Source: Annulohypoxylon bovei var. microspora
Lineage: Eukaryota > Ascomycota > Sordariomycetes > Xylariales > Hypoxylaceae
Assembly: GCA_022836615.1 (NCBI GenBank)
Contig: MU405257.1
Coordinates: 124,001 to 188,000 of the forward strand
Direction: 5' to 3'
DNA length: 64,000 nt
The position numbers and the translations under genes are program-made. Below are positions 24,207 through 36,246 of this stretch, in pieces; positions within the stretch are counted from its first letter, which is position 1; every line of letters starts with the position of its first letter. Below the pieces are notes generated by a model, which did no database searches, had not been told where the DNA came from, and saw nothing but the letters and a program-made list of their open reading frames with translations.

Positions 24207-27200
24207 TTTGGAGTATAAGTTCTAGTTTTTTTTAGAGGGTTTTCGTACGGGTGAAGTAAGGATGCTGGTAGAGACGGAGATAGATTTCTACTCGGCTTTC
24301 GTGAGAGACCGAGGTTGGATTTATATCTAAAGAGGCTCTGCTGGCTATCTTCTAATAAAAGACAGTATATCTCTCGCAGCGACATAAACGATTCCGACCC
24401 GTCCTCGACTGTTACTCTAGAAGCAGTTCGAATCCCAAGAACTTCGAAGCACGTTTAGACTCTAGGCTAAATTCCTTCCTTCCTCCCTCCCAGCGCGGAC
24501 GATATGTAAATCCATCTACAGGACAGGATAAATACACTCGCCGCGTTACTAAGCCGGGAGCTATCATCCGTATTTCTAGGGGACAATCCCACTTCATATA
24601 GTAGACCATATATGAACTGCCGATCTGCCTAGAACATCACTCGCCTATCTACTCGATCCTATGTTATGACGCGCAGCATCCTTCCACACGAAGAATAGAC
24701 CGGTGATCTCGATTTTGTTATGTCTAGGGACGGGTTAAAAGGGACTGTGCCACACTATTATTCATAGTAAAGTTTCTTTGAATCCTGCCTTGCGGATGTG
24801 GCTGCGCTGTTGCCCCGGAAGTTGACTGCTTGATTGGAATGACTTACGGTCTTGCAGATAGAGACTCATCTTTAATCCCGGAGCTCAACAAGATATCGTC
24901 GAACCGCGGCTCTTTGGAGGGTTACTCGCCGTTCGGCATAGATGGGTCTCTTGATAATGTTCATGAAACCTAAAGAACCTCGCCTGTTTATATAGCTCGA
25001 GTACATATACTGACAACATCAGTTGCTCACACAACCTCCTCATTCTTGCCAAGGTCGGCTGTGCGGCTCTCGCGAATTGATACCAAATCTGGGCGACTAC
25101 GTAGGTTATCGCCCGAAGGCGGCGGGAGAAGGGATAATATCGATATTCCATCAACTTCGGGCGTAGTAAGATTCAGGACGCTAGAACATATGGTTTATGT
25201 CGGAACCAAGATCTAAAGCACCATTCCCGAAGATTGATTTCTTAGGCTGTTGTGAAGATTCCGCACTCTGATCACCATTGGGAACTCGAAATCTTCGTTG
25301 TCTTGCATGAGCTAAATGGGATAGGATAACAGCACCTAGAGGTGGCTAGTACAAAGTGCCATGCTCATTTCTATCCCTTGAGATCATTCTCGACACATGA
25401 TACTAACAGTATTATCATAAACCTACGGATAAGCAAATAGTTCTTATTATCTTAGACGAAGGTCTACTAATTCGTTCTATATGATGGCTTTAGTATCGAT
25501 ACCAAGAATATTCTCAGACGAATCATCAGCTTTGCATTACCCCTTTGGGACAAAGGCTTATTCTTTGAGATGACAATGTCTAAAGCTGAAGAGACGTATA
25601 GAGAGTTCATCACTCTCTCGCCTAATACCGAAGCGCTTGGTTGAACGTTCAATATATGTGATATTATGCCACTACTGATGTCTTTCCATTCTCAAATCCT
25701 GGTTCGGGATAGAGTTACCAGAACCGAAATCAACGTCTTACCTCGAAAGCTTCCCAGACGTCATAGTAATGCCTAGAAGAGATCATGACTCTATTTCTAT
25801 CGATCACTACCACCACCATTGACCCGCATATGCCCAAACTCAACATGCCTCTATCTACCTGCTCCAAGCCCCAAACCATCTCACTCCCATGCGCTAACTT
25901 CGTTTCGAACACTACAGCCAGCCTAACCACGCCATAATTCACACCAATAATCAAGCCAGATGTGTCGTCCAGGGATAAAGTTACTAAGCCAGGTAGACAC
26001 GACCTTTCGCGCAGGGGAGCACAGGCAACTACTACAAATCTCATCTATCTTTAAACCGATAGGTTCTACCCCTAGCTTAGCGGGACTGACATGGCGGCCC
26101 CAGACGGGCCTCAGTCAGCGCTACGTTACGAGTAGGGTGAAGCCTCAAGCCGGGTGATGAGGATGATATCGTCCCTCAAAGGTGGCGAATGCCAACGGAG
26201 TACTCTCCGGGAACCTATCTAGACTAAAGAACGAGCGAGAGTTTAAGCCTCCACTTCTAGAGGCTGAGGGCCTCACGCTGACAGCCGACGAAAACCGACG
26301 AGGCGTTCGTCTAAAAGCGATCCTTCAGCCCTACATACTACCTATGTACACAAGTTCACAGAAAAGCGTCAGCTGCGCCTCGTCGGCGACCTGTTATCTA
26401 CAACAAGTCAGACAAAAATATTACTGCAGCATAGCCAAGACATGTCTCTCACCCTCTCGCCTGATTGGCCCCGTCCCTGGATCCGGGGGCGCAGCTTCGG
26501 CACTAGTGGGTATACACTGCCAAGAGATGACCTGCATATAGGGCTGCATTTCAGCTGCGCTGCGAGATCTGAGACCAGGAAAACGATAGGTCAGGTACTA
26601 CGTAACCAAGGTATGATGCAAGTATTTTAAAGAAATAGTAATTATGTAGTTATTAAAAATTAAATAGAATGTATACTAAACGAACTAGACGAATTAATTA
26701 TTAATTTCCTCCGCTTGTTACCTATGTATTATGTGTTACGTATTAGTTCCTTGGAAAGCTACTCTGTATGGGATATCGTCGTCTACGCGGTTCCGAGGTC
26801 GAAGGGATTATGTAGTTAAGCTCCGTTTAAGGGAGATTATTGATTAGGGATTACTGAAGCCGGAGCGGAGTTTCGCGACTGATCGTGTTGAGGAAATCTA
26901 GCAAGTAGATATCGTATTGCGTAGTAGCTAAGCTCCCGTACATGTTTTGTGTAGACCTTTCCGTACCTATCCATGTCCTCCAAATGCAAATGCCTATGCC
27001 TAACCGTCCTATGCCCTAAACGCCTGACCTAGAAGCCCGATTTTCCACACCCGGGGAGTTGGGTACGCCATTCAATGCCCGTACACTGGAATGCTTCCCC
27101 TCTGCGATACAAGTAGTCCTTTTACATGTCCTCACAAGGTAGTGTTTGGTGATGATGATGCGACTCCCCTCCGTATGACAAGTTCCTTTCCATGCAAAAA

Positions 27201-27471
27201 CAAAAACCACATGATGCTTTCCTGACCAAGGACGCCCTCGTCCTTATTTAATGCGATGATATGCCCTGGTGTCGTGTTCTCGTAGAGTTCGTAAAAACGC
27301 GACCAGGCGTGGGAAAAGTGTGGGGTAAAAAAGTATGAACAAGAATCGAAGTTAAATATGTGCAACTGAATTGAACGCGAAATGATTTTGTAAGGAGAGG
27401 GTATCACAAGAGAATAAAATGAAACGTCGTAAGTGCCATAATCCTCCCAGGGTTAAGATGCCTGTATGTCC
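24207..27471. other. 3.3 kb stretch without a supported gene
   Basis: Several short frames occur (for example minus-strand ones at 24885-25154 and 25730-26044), but none shows a recognisable motif, and they are broken by stops. The sequence at about 26620-26730 is very AT-rich. A weak C/D-snoRNA-like arrangement lies at 27143-27226. A decayed mobile element or relic gene is possible but cannot be shown by eye. Confidence 0.45.
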
Positions 27472-28782
27472 TTAGGACTGGTCGCTGCGGCGTGCCTGTC
27501 CTGTTACTCGTGCCTTCATAAACTTGGAGATCGAAATGACAGGGACAATGGTTGTAGGTGCGGCCGAATGGGCACCGGTCGAGGTCGAAGCCTGTTCGAC
27601 TGTTGTAGCTGCCGGTGTAGAGACAGCATCCGAGGTAGAGGCGACAACCGAGGTGGAGGCGACAGGTGAAGTGCAGGCAACAGCTGAAGTAGAGGCAACA
27701 GCTGAGCTCTTGTGATGCTTACCACTTCCAGCTGCGTCGACAGTAACGGTCTTCCACGCCGTGGTGGTTGTGGCGGCTGCAGTAACAGTAACTGTTGTGA
27801 TACCACCCTGGTGTCCCTTGTGCTTCTTGGTCGATGAAGAGGTAGGGTCGGCAGAAGCAGTTGTAACCGCATCAGACGTGGTGGTGGCATCCGAGTCTTG
27901 AGTGGATGTTGCGGTGCCCGTTGCTGCTAGAGGGGAGTGGGTACCAATTCCTAGACCGGTGGCCTCGAACTGAGTAGCCAGCTGAGATGCGATGCCAGCG
28001 CTCTGGATCTTGTTATTGGTGGCATACTTAACATTGGCGTTCTTAGCACTGCTGTTGCGAGGACCAAGCTGGATCTCGGCACACGAAGTGTAGATCTCAG
28101 TGGTGTTCTGGGTGTCGGTAGTGACGAGAGGCCAGTCCCAGACCCACATGACCGTGTAAGTGCCAGACTCGGGAAGATCATCGGGAAGCTGGAAGTCGGT
28201 CTGGCAGAACAGCTCCTCTAGTCCGAACTCGTGGAAGCGAGCGGCGTAGATGGGAATGGCGAAGTTGTGTCCGGCATTCTGGTAGCACTGGCCATCGTCG
28301 TAGTAGTGGGTTCCAAGAAGCTGACCCTTACCATTTCCACCCTTGCCATCAGCAGTCCACGAGTTGAGGACGTCGTTGATTCCATCTGAGTCCTCGTGAT
28401 GAAGTGTACCGTAGACATTCACGATACCATCTCGGTATGGGCGAGGTGTCAAGAATGGCTGAGTGACGTGGCCGTTCTCCTGGTAGACCATGGCGACGTA
28501 GTCTCCAGCAGCCGCGCTGAGACGGTTCACGTTGTCGTAAGCGTTAGCTTTGGGCTTGCAGACAGCTGGGTTAGTCGCGGTGTTCAAGATCTTGTTCTGG
28601 GCTAGGCTGTCGTTAAAGTCGGGAGCTGATCGGTTCATGTAGCCGATGGGATAACCCATCTTACCGGTGTAGGCACCAGTAAGGTCGATTTGGCGAACCT
28701 GCTCTACCCAGGAGTGGGCGCTGACTGCGGGTACAGAAGCAGCGAGCAGGGTGATTGTTTTTAAAATGCTGTTAGACAACAT
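27472..28782 (-). CDS. secreted LPMO-like protein with N-terminal histidine (possibly the DUF7492 family) and Ser/Thr-rich tail
   Basis: A single exon of 436 residues. A signal peptide ends ...PAVSA, so cleavage should leave His23 (HSWVEQ) as the new N-terminus, the hallmark of copper lytic polysaccharide monooxygenases. A second candidate ligand is His105 in YQENGHVTQP. Later SGTYTVMWVWDWP resembles the aromatic strand near the LPMO copper site. Four cysteines (75, 166, 193, 234) could form two disulfides. After about residue 245 the chain becomes Ser/Thr/Ala-rich, with a HKGHQGG segment and VAST-type repeats, a linker likely to be O-glycosylated. No carbohydrate-binding module or GPI signal is visible. 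It resembles secreted fungal proteins that I recall as DUF7492. Copper binding and oxidative activity are inferred, and the substrate is unknown. Confidence 0.75.
   Translation of the reverse strand: MLSNSILKTITLLAASVPAVSAHSWVEQVRQIDLTGAYTGKMGYPIGYMNRSAPDFNDSLAQNKILNTATNPAVCKPKANAYDNVNRLSAAAGDYVAMVYQENGHVTQPFLTPRPYRDGIVNVYGTLHHEDSDGINDVLNSWTADGKGGNGKGQLLGTHYYDDGQCYQNAGHNFAIPIYAARFHEFGLEELFCQTDFQLPDDLPESGTYTVMWVWDWPLVTTDTQNTTEIYTSCAEIQLGPRNSSAKNANVKYATNNKIQSAGIASQLATQFEATGLGIGTHSPLAATGTATSTQDSDATTTSDAVTTASADPTSSSTKKHKGHQGGITTVTVTAAATTTTAWKTVTVDAAGSGKHHKSSAVASTSAVACTSPVASTSVVASTSDAVSTPAATTVEQASTSTGAHSAAPTTIVPVISISKFMKARVTGQARRSDQS
27632..27703. repeat. in-frame 18-bp minisatellite, 4 copies
   Basis: Four 18-bp units begin at 27632, 27650, 27668 and 27686 (plus-strand form GAGGTAGAGGCGACAACC and variants). 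On the minus strand they encode six-residue VAST-like repeats in the Ser/Thr-rich tail of the secreted LPMO-like protein. The unit length is a multiple of three, so copy-number change would keep the frame. Confidence 0.88.
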
Positions 28783-31700
28783 CTTGTAAAGCGTAGATTC
28801 TAGTAATATTCTGAGACTTTGTCTGAAGTTGACTTGGTTGTCTCGCCTGCGAGATGAGAATAGAAAAATAGAATGCTGAGGAGAAGCGCTTTTGTGTCTC
28901 GGGAATTTAAGAATATTGTTCGATAAACAACGATATTGTAGTTTGTTAGATACCGGCTGTTCTAGAAGAATGTAGAATATTTGAAGTGAAGTTAGGCGGG
29001 CTTGCGTAAGAAGAGAATATACAAATTCGTAAGTGGATTTCGATAAGGACGAATAGGTAGGGTGCGCCGCGGCGGCAGAGACCAGGCCGACTTCTCAAAT
29101 AGAAATAAGTAGAACTATATTCTTTGTTAAGAGGCAATAATAGTATGGTGTAAGAGATTAACAATAGGATTCGTTGTTGAACAATCGACAAAGGCGAACA
29201 AGTAGACTTGTTCTGAGGAGTTGATATGAACAAAAAGGTGTGAGAAGGTGAATAAGTAAATGGGAGGTGATTTGAATTTTGATGTGTATGATGTGTAAGA
29301 AGTTTTGGTGAAGGCGGCAAGGTGAGGATTGAGACCCACCAACAAGGTGAACGATAGAGGACACTGAATGATTAACCGGCGAGTGTCAGGTGCTCAAGTT
29401 TCTTTATCATCCGTTCACCTTGTCTGTTGTCTGTCGGTCGGTGTATGTTGTTGGTTGACTCGATAATTCCCAGTGACTCAAAATGGTACTTAGGACGGGA
29501 AGTTTTGAAAAGATTGCCGCATGTGAGTCAAAAGTAATGGTACCCTAAGATACAATCTAAAATACTTAACCCTAAGTAGATAGCCGCTCGATTTGTCTAA
29601 GAGAATAAAGAACTGTTGTATAGTAGTATAGTATTGTTTCGTACAGTGCTCCCTGCAATCTTCATGCAGAACATGGGACTTCGGTTTCTGGAACACAGCG
29701 GCATGCGGCCATATGATATAGCCAGACAGGCCATAACCTGCTTATTTCTAGCCTCATTTTGAAATCTGAGAGTTCTAGCCACTCAGCTATAGTTTATATG
29801 TCTAGGCATGTAATAAGTTTTCTTGTAAGGTTGGTAGCGTGGAGCAATCTTGGTCTGGGTCTACGGAGATAGTATTGATGACGAGATATACCATAGGCTG
29901 ACATTGCTTGTGGCGGCTGTTTTGTTTGGGAAGATAACTCATATGCGCCAGTAGATGGGGTAAGAATCTATGTTCTGTACCTAGTAGGTATGGATTACTA
30001 TAGGAAATGGAAGTAAACAGGTAAAGTATGTGATTTACATAAAAGGTTGGGTTGAAGTCTATAGATGGCAGGGGTATGTGTGTATTTGTAGCACAAAGCT
30101 TTAGCGAGCACATGTACACAGTACAAGAGAACGGGATCTTATCAAGGTTCAACGAGGGCTGATAACGATAAGGTTATGTACCTTTTTAGCATTGCAGCCA
30201 CCAAAAAGCTACTTTTTAGGTTCTAATTTGGAAATGCTCAAGTGGTATCGAGAACTTCTTAAACCTAGCCCAACCATTCGGCACCAACTCCCCACATTAT
30301 CTAAATTCCCGTCTCCTTGTTCCATTTTTCCAAATTCTTTGCATCACCACCAATCAAATGACTCCCCCTACCCCAGTCCGCGACGAAATGCAACAGAACC
30401 TCATTGCATTGAGAGGCTACAGAACAACCACGATGCGGCGGCTCGCCAGCCATGACCTGTTTTGCTGCCCGCGGCCGACCTTCGTGACCTAGGTAATCTT
30501 CATATCCGAAGCATGCGAAACCGCTGCTGGACGAAGCCACATGAGTTATCGGCACCATGCGAAATGACGATGATAGGATCCGTCGCGATGGCTGTCGCGG
30601 CGGTCTCCTAACCTAGAAGCCTAACCTGGTCGACGCGGTTGGCTGCATTGCCGCCGTCTTGGCAACGATTTTGAGCAAATATCTGCACTCTTCTTCTTCG
30701 TCTTCCACCGGCTTCTTCAATTTCGATACCGCCGACTGTCTCGTATTCCCATCGTAAGCGCCGTACCTCGAAAATTACAGTACTCTCTTTTACCTAGAGA
30801 GGGTGGACGAGAAGTGGAAATGGGCAGTATCCACTCCCTATCAATTGCGCGTGTAATCATTAAGCGCCGCATACTCAAATTTTGAAACTGCGATGATAAC
30901 CTCTCCTTGGCAAAGGGATAACCTTAACTTAAACACCCTCCCGGAAGTATAAAGGACCCGTCATCTCATGTTTAAAGTATTATACTTTTGATGCTATGGT
31001 AGGCAAACTCTACATATGATAGCCCCTGAAGCATGAAGTATATGATCGATTAAGGATCTGAGATGCTTCACCATCTCGACATACCTATTGAACTCAACAA
31101 TGCTTTAGTCTTTTCTTTGTCTTCTAGCAAGTCTGAAACTGGAACCTGTCATCCTAAGTCTCGCATCTGAGATAAGAATTTGGAATGGTGGTTAAAAAGG
31201 TTCGGACGACTACCCCGATATCTAGACCTCCACCGTTTCATGATCACCCTTGTATCATAGCCTAATCGTAATCGACACAAGCACCCTTGATTTAGTCTCC
31301 AGGGCTGCCAGGGGTGGCACATCACCACCATGTCGTCGATCCGCGCGGTAGCATCGAAGAAACGATGGACTCCAATTAAGAAGTTTTAACTTGCCAAGAC
31401 TTCGCGATGCTCCCCTGCCAAGCACTCGATCTTGAAACAGCATATCTTGTAACGTATGTACATACATACGTAAGTTTATCTCCTCATATCAGTCGGACAT
31501 TTATCTAATCCACTAGTTCTATCCTGCTGTCGTAGGCCTAATTTAACATATTATAAGTATGTGTAGGTATCTAGTCTGCCTTGTGGTTCCTCGTGTATAT
31601 ATCTTGCTCCGATGTTTCGCAAATCACCCGAGCTGGACGATCGCGATGTCTATCGAAAACCATTCAATATTCGCTGTGGTCACAAGCAATCATTGCCCTA

Positions 31701-31794
31701 AAACTCTCGTAATGTGAATAGTATGATATGATATGATGTGTATTATATAGACGCAGCTCACTTAGACCACTAAAAGAGCCCACCTTCCCTTCCC

Positions 31795-31819
31795 TTCCCT
31801 TCCCTTCCCTTCCCTTCCC
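31795..31819. repeat. (TTCCC)5 microsatellite
   Basis: Five perfect pentamers lie in the 3' flank of abaA, giving an uninterrupted pyrimidine strand. Confidence 0.95.
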
Positions 31820-31893
31820 TTTCCTTTGCTTGCCTAGCCGACCCTGAATTTTCCCAAAAATGAAGCCAGCGGCGCCTGATCAAAGCCCGAGAG

Positions 31894-31917
31894 AAACCCA
31901 AACCCAAACCCAAACCC
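31894..31917. repeat. (AAACCC)4 microsatellite
   Basis: Four perfect hexamers 75 bp from the TTCCC array. The unit resembles but is not the fungal telomere repeat (CCCTAA), so I do not read it as telomeric. Confidence 0.95.
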
Positions 31918-32059
31918 ATATCCCAGCCAACGCCCCTTGAGAAAGTCCCGGTATGTGATAAAAATACAAGTGAGCAAAGAGCCAACGCCTTATCCCGCGT
32001 CAAGCTCCAAAATGTGCATACCGTAGATCCGATGTAAGAGTAAAAGGAGATAGTAGTCT

Positions 32060-35000
32060 TCACAAGAACCCCTGCCCATCATCCATAACCGCCGGCGGCG
32101 CGTTCTGCTGCCGCTGCTGCTGCTGCGCGCGGCTCGGGTGCGGGTGCGACAGCTTGCGCATCGAGTGCGCGGGGTACACCGTGTCTCCCGCGTCCACACT
32201 CTCCGCGCGCGAGCGCTTGCGGCCCGCGACCTGCGCACCGCCGCCGCCGCCGCCGTGATGCTGCGCGTGGTACTGCTGCGCGGCCCTCAGCGGCGTCAGC
32301 CCCGTCCCGCTTCCGGCGCCCAGGTCCAGCGAGAAGTCCTGCGCGTCCACGTCCCAGGCCGCGTGGTCGCCGCCCTGCCACGGCGCCCACGGGTCCTGCA
32401 CGCTGGGCGCAGCAGTTGGGCCTTGTGTGTGGTGCGTGTACTGCTGCTGACTGTGACCATGGCCATGATGTTGGGTCTTCCCCGGCGTGACAGCCCACAG
32501 CGAAGCGTCCTTGTCGTCGGCCCCGACCCCGCTCCAGTGCGAGGTGCTCGCGCCGGATAGGCTGTTGTCGCGGGACTCGTGGCCCGCGACGCTGTTCGGC
32601 GCCGTGGCCCAGAGGGCCTCGCCAGTGCCCGCGCTCGTCGTCGCGCTGGTGAGGGCGCTGGTGTCGGCCCAGGTGACGCCGTATCCGGGGTTCCAGCCCG
32701 TAGCCCCTACTCCCACATCGAGTGCTAGACCGCCCGTGCTGTGCGCCGCGGCCCAGTCCGTCCCCGTCGGGTCGTCGTACGTGGAGATCGGGACCCCGAG
32801 TCCGGAGAGGAAATCCGCGCTGCTATTCCCCGTATTATGGCTCGCAGGCGCCGGGATATCAGCGGTCCCGGCCCCGCTCGTCCCGTCCGATATGAAGCTG
32901 AGGTGGTGATGTAGGGCGGAGTCGGCGCTGCCGCTGCCGTCGAAGCTGTGCGGGTACCCGCCCGTCAGCGAGGCTGTGGGCGGCGGCGTGACGAGCCCAT
33001 TGTCAAACCCATCTAGGAGATCCAGGCCCGGCGGGATGTGCGCGTGCTGCTGGTGATGACCCTGGCTGTGGCTCTGATTATGGTGTTGGTTATGGTTATG
33101 GTGTTGATGGTGATGCGATTGCCCCGGTAACGTGGTGGGCACCGGCAACTGCGTGTCGTACGCCGCGCTCAGGTTCTCGTGCATGGCGGCGTGAACGTGG
33201 GCCTGGAAGCCGGGGTTGGGTGACATGATGCTGTCGCGCGAGACGGCGGGCGGGCCCGTCTGGTACGCACGCTGCTGGTGGTACTCGGAGATCGGGTCGA
33301 CCTTGGTCAGGAACTTCCAGTTCGTGCCCGCGGCCACGGTGGCGGTCTTGCCCTTATCGTCCGTGTGCTCGTGCACCGGGGCGAAGGTCCACAGGACGAC
33401 GGCGCGCCGGATCCAGCCGCGCTTGCTGCCCTCGCTACTAGTAGTGGCGGGGGTCGTGGTGCCGTCGTTGGGGGCGGACCAGATTTCTTGGTACATGGCG
33501 ACTTGCGATAGGAGGTCCTTAGGCGTCGGCATCTTAGGACTGCCAGTCTTACTAGTAGCGTCGTCCTCCTTCTTCGTCGCCCGGTCGGCACGGGAGGGTC
33601 GTTGCCCCTTACGCGACTCTTGCTCGCGCGCCCTGCGTTCCCGCTCTGCAGTCACATACGGGGCTAGCTTAATAAACGTGTTGGCCCAGCTCGCAGCGGG
33701 AAACGGGACGCCAATCGTATCCCTGCTGCCGCGGGAGGCGCAATCGCATCTTTCAACGCCACTGCACCCGACGCGATGCGAGACGATTACCTCGACCGGA
33801 TTGCTCCTGTCCCAGAAGTCCGGTTCCGAGCCGGAGATGTGCAGCTCGTCAGGCTTGACGACCGAAGTTACGGACCGCCAGCTGTGGTTGTGCAGCTCGG
33901 GCCGGTTGATCGAGAGCTCGACCATGCCGTTGAGCTCCGAGCCGTCGGGGAACTTGGACGTCGCGTGGAGGTCTAAAGTCACCTCGAACTGGAAGGTGTC
34001 ACAGGGTCCGACTACGCAGCGTGATGACCGCTCGTCTGACGGGTGCGTATCATCTAAGGCGGCAAGGAGCTTCTCCTTAAGCTCTGGGAATTGGACGTCC
34101 CAGCGGTTGGAAATATCCTTGATAGAAGAAGACTCCTTTTGTGCCAGTGGCCTGGTGTATTCGTGTAGGAGTACAGTTGGCTGGTTCCCATTTCGCGGAA
34201 GATCTTTATAGTCTTTGCCATCGTTAAGCTTGAGGTGAGGGTAGTCGGACTCTCCTAGCCAGTGGCCGTTGGATGTATAACCGGTAACTTGCTTTTTGGA
34301 AGTACCGTCATCCATCTTGACGTGCTTCTCTTTGAGGCTGACCTGGGACGACGAAACGAAGATCCAGCATTGTTTTGGCCGTAGAAAGACATCGTTGTCA
34401 GCACTTAATAGGCGAGCGAAATATTCGTAGTTAGGCCGTTCATCAGGTAAACGCCCGTCAGCTATGGATATTAATACCCTATTGTTCTTGAAGGACTCGG
34501 TGTCGTCATCGTCCCTAATCAACTTTCTATCTTCTTCCTTGGCATCTCTCTTGCTTGGGAAGATGAAGTGAACTTATGAGCCTGGTTAGCCAAAGTCTTC
34601 ACTAACACATAGCGAGTATTAGAAGCCTTGGGAATTACTCACAAGTGACTAGTGTAGCGAAGAAACCCTTCAAAACTTGAATGTGGCTTGATACCTGCTT
34701 TCGTCCCCGGTACATAGGATGAGGCTTTCCATCGGGCCCCTTTTCCCTTTGTTGTCTGTTCGGGATAACCTCACCATTCTGTGGGGGGTGTAGTAACCAA
34801 TGGTAGATCCACAAGTATTCTGTGATGAGCATGTTCCGCCCATATAGAATAGTCTTTGAGCTGAATTTCTTCCGGCCCATCTGAGGAATTAAGAGAAGAG
34901 CTGCCAGCAGAGTCAACATGAATATTCTAGAACTCAAGAACTAGACATCTACAAGAGGCGTTACTTACCATCGAGAAAGGCATCCTCTAACCACAAAGGC

Positions 35001-35380
35001 CATATTGGTTGTTCCTTCTCGAGCTCCTTTTGCATTACTTTATTACGATAATCTGCGAAGTGTTTGTACGCGTAGATGGGGTTCTTGCTGCCCCTCGGAT
35101 AACCCATTGGCGACTCTCGTAATGATACATCTCGGTGTAAAGAACGTCCGCCTCGAAGGCTTGTCCCATAACTCGAGGTCAAAGCCTGCGTAGGGACTAT
35201 AGGTGGTGATAAGGAGTGATTACACAGCGCTAGACCAGCAAGATTATGTGGCTGAATATTGCCCGTGGATTCACCAAGAGGGTGTCGTGTTATGGGCATT
35301 ACTTCGTGGTCTGTCTCGTACGCATAATCTGATGCTGGGGAGTATCTCTGAGAAGGAAGGACGGGTCGTGGGTGCTCCAT
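32060..35380 (-). CDS. abaA: TEA/ATTS-domain developmental regulator (AbaA family)
   Basis: AbaA controls phialide and conidium development, acting between BrlA and WetA. Three exons, 34969-35380, 34643-34900 and 32060-34572 (introns 34901-34968 and 34573-34642, all GT-AG), give 1060 residues in frame. Splicing joins WPLWLEDAFLD to ALLLIPQMGRKK and later GRKQVSSHIQVLKGFF to HFIFPSKRD, producing one TEA DNA-binding domain at about residues 127-215. Downstream is a conserved region with NYEYFARLLS and PKQCWIF, then a long His/Gln/Gly/Ser-rich part and a likely nuclear signal AGRKRSR near the end. The start at 35380 (MEHPRPVLPS) has good context; an upstream in-frame extension to 35512 is hydrophobic and unlikely. 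It is longer than Aspergillus AbaA (about 800). Yeast Tec1 is the distant relative. Confidence 0.9.
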
Positions 35381-36246
35381 CTTGATGACAGGTACGTTCA
35401 AAGACAAAAAGAATGCTTCATGAAAAGAGCGAGAATTCAAGAGAATGCCTGAAGAGACCTCAAGAACGCTGGGAAGCAGAACAAGATATGTGAAAAGGAA
35501 TGGCAGTGGCAAAAGAGAATGCCTATTACTATTAAGACTAGAGATGACTTCTTGGACGAGGGTATTGGTATGGAAGAGAGGATCATCATATCTTATACAG
35601 ATCTCATTTACCGTCGACTACTCTATCTAGGAGGACAGCAATAAATGTGCCCTGAAGGACCACTCGAGCCCTAGGAGCCCCTCCTAGGAGTCTTCCAAGG
35701 GCGCCTTGAAGAAAATGCTCCAAATAGTATAAACGCCATGATCTACAAGATCGAGATAAGAAGATAGATGCTTGACGTCTTCTACATGGGGTGCGTGCAG
35801 TTGGCACGCAACGAAACTAGGAACGAGGTGATACCTAGTGATACCGAATAGCGGCAATAGACTCACCGTGGGAATGCTCCAATTTCCTATTATGGAGACG
35901 TTCTCTAACCCTTCTCGGGCCGGTCGTGGTTGAAACTCTCGTGAGGTTTGCGGGGGGAATGTGACTTTGATTAACGTACCCATACAAGATCATCAAGTCT
36001 AGGGCTTGTAGACATTCAATCAAGAGGGGTTATCGAAGTCGCTCAAAGGAGGGGTGGATTCTGCAAGCTATTGCAGTGCCGAACTCCTGGAGTCAGGACA
36101 GCGGCCCCAGATTCGCCAATGCAGCCCTCCCCTTAACAAGGGATAACGCAACGAACCACAACCCCTAGCTCCCAACGTGGCAATGTCTGCGCTCCTTCAG
36201 TAGCATAGTCAGGCACGGAATCGGAAGTATAGGCATTAATTACCCG
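35381..36246. promoter_or_regulatory. abaA upstream region (and MRD1 3' flank)
   Basis: This 866-bp gap separates two minus-strand genes and should hold the abaA promoter and leader plus the MRD1 terminator. Short frames within it show no family features. I did not find a clear cluster of BrlA-type or CATTCY sites. Confidence 0.5.

Larger units (their letters stand above)
28783..32059. other. 3.3 kb stretch upstream of the LPMO-like gene and downstream of abaA
   Basis: No gene supported. The first few hundred bases should be the promoter of the secreted protein gene. The abaA-proximal end carries a TTCCC pentamer array (31795-31819) and an AAACCC hexamer array (31894-31917). A minus-strand stretch near 29700-29800 superficially resembles a tRNA but lacks a T-loop. 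Confidence 0.5.

Noticed and set aside
27143..27226. Second C/D snoRNA-like pattern (GTGATGA ... CTGA with TTTGG/CCAAG ends)
   Set aside because: Boxes and a short terminal stem are present, but the C box lies in a GATGAT repeat and I cannot match either guide region to rRNA.
29690..29800. tRNA-like sequence on the minus strand (GCTGAGTGGCTAGAA ...)
   Set aside because: The D-arm-like start is suggestive, but there is no TTCRA T-loop and the acceptor pairing is only five bases.
31894..31917. Telomere repeat relic
   Set aside because: The unit is AAACCC and not CCCTAA, and it has only four copies next to another simple repeat.
33216..34211. 331-codon plus-strand open frame antisense to abaA
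   Set aside because: It lies entirely over the conserved abaA exon 3, shows no domain, and is explained by GC-rich codon composition.
34961..35512. Longer abaA N-terminus starting at 35512
   Set aside because: The added residues are hydrophobic and low in similarity to AbaA; the ATG at 35380 has better context and begins the typical N-terminus.
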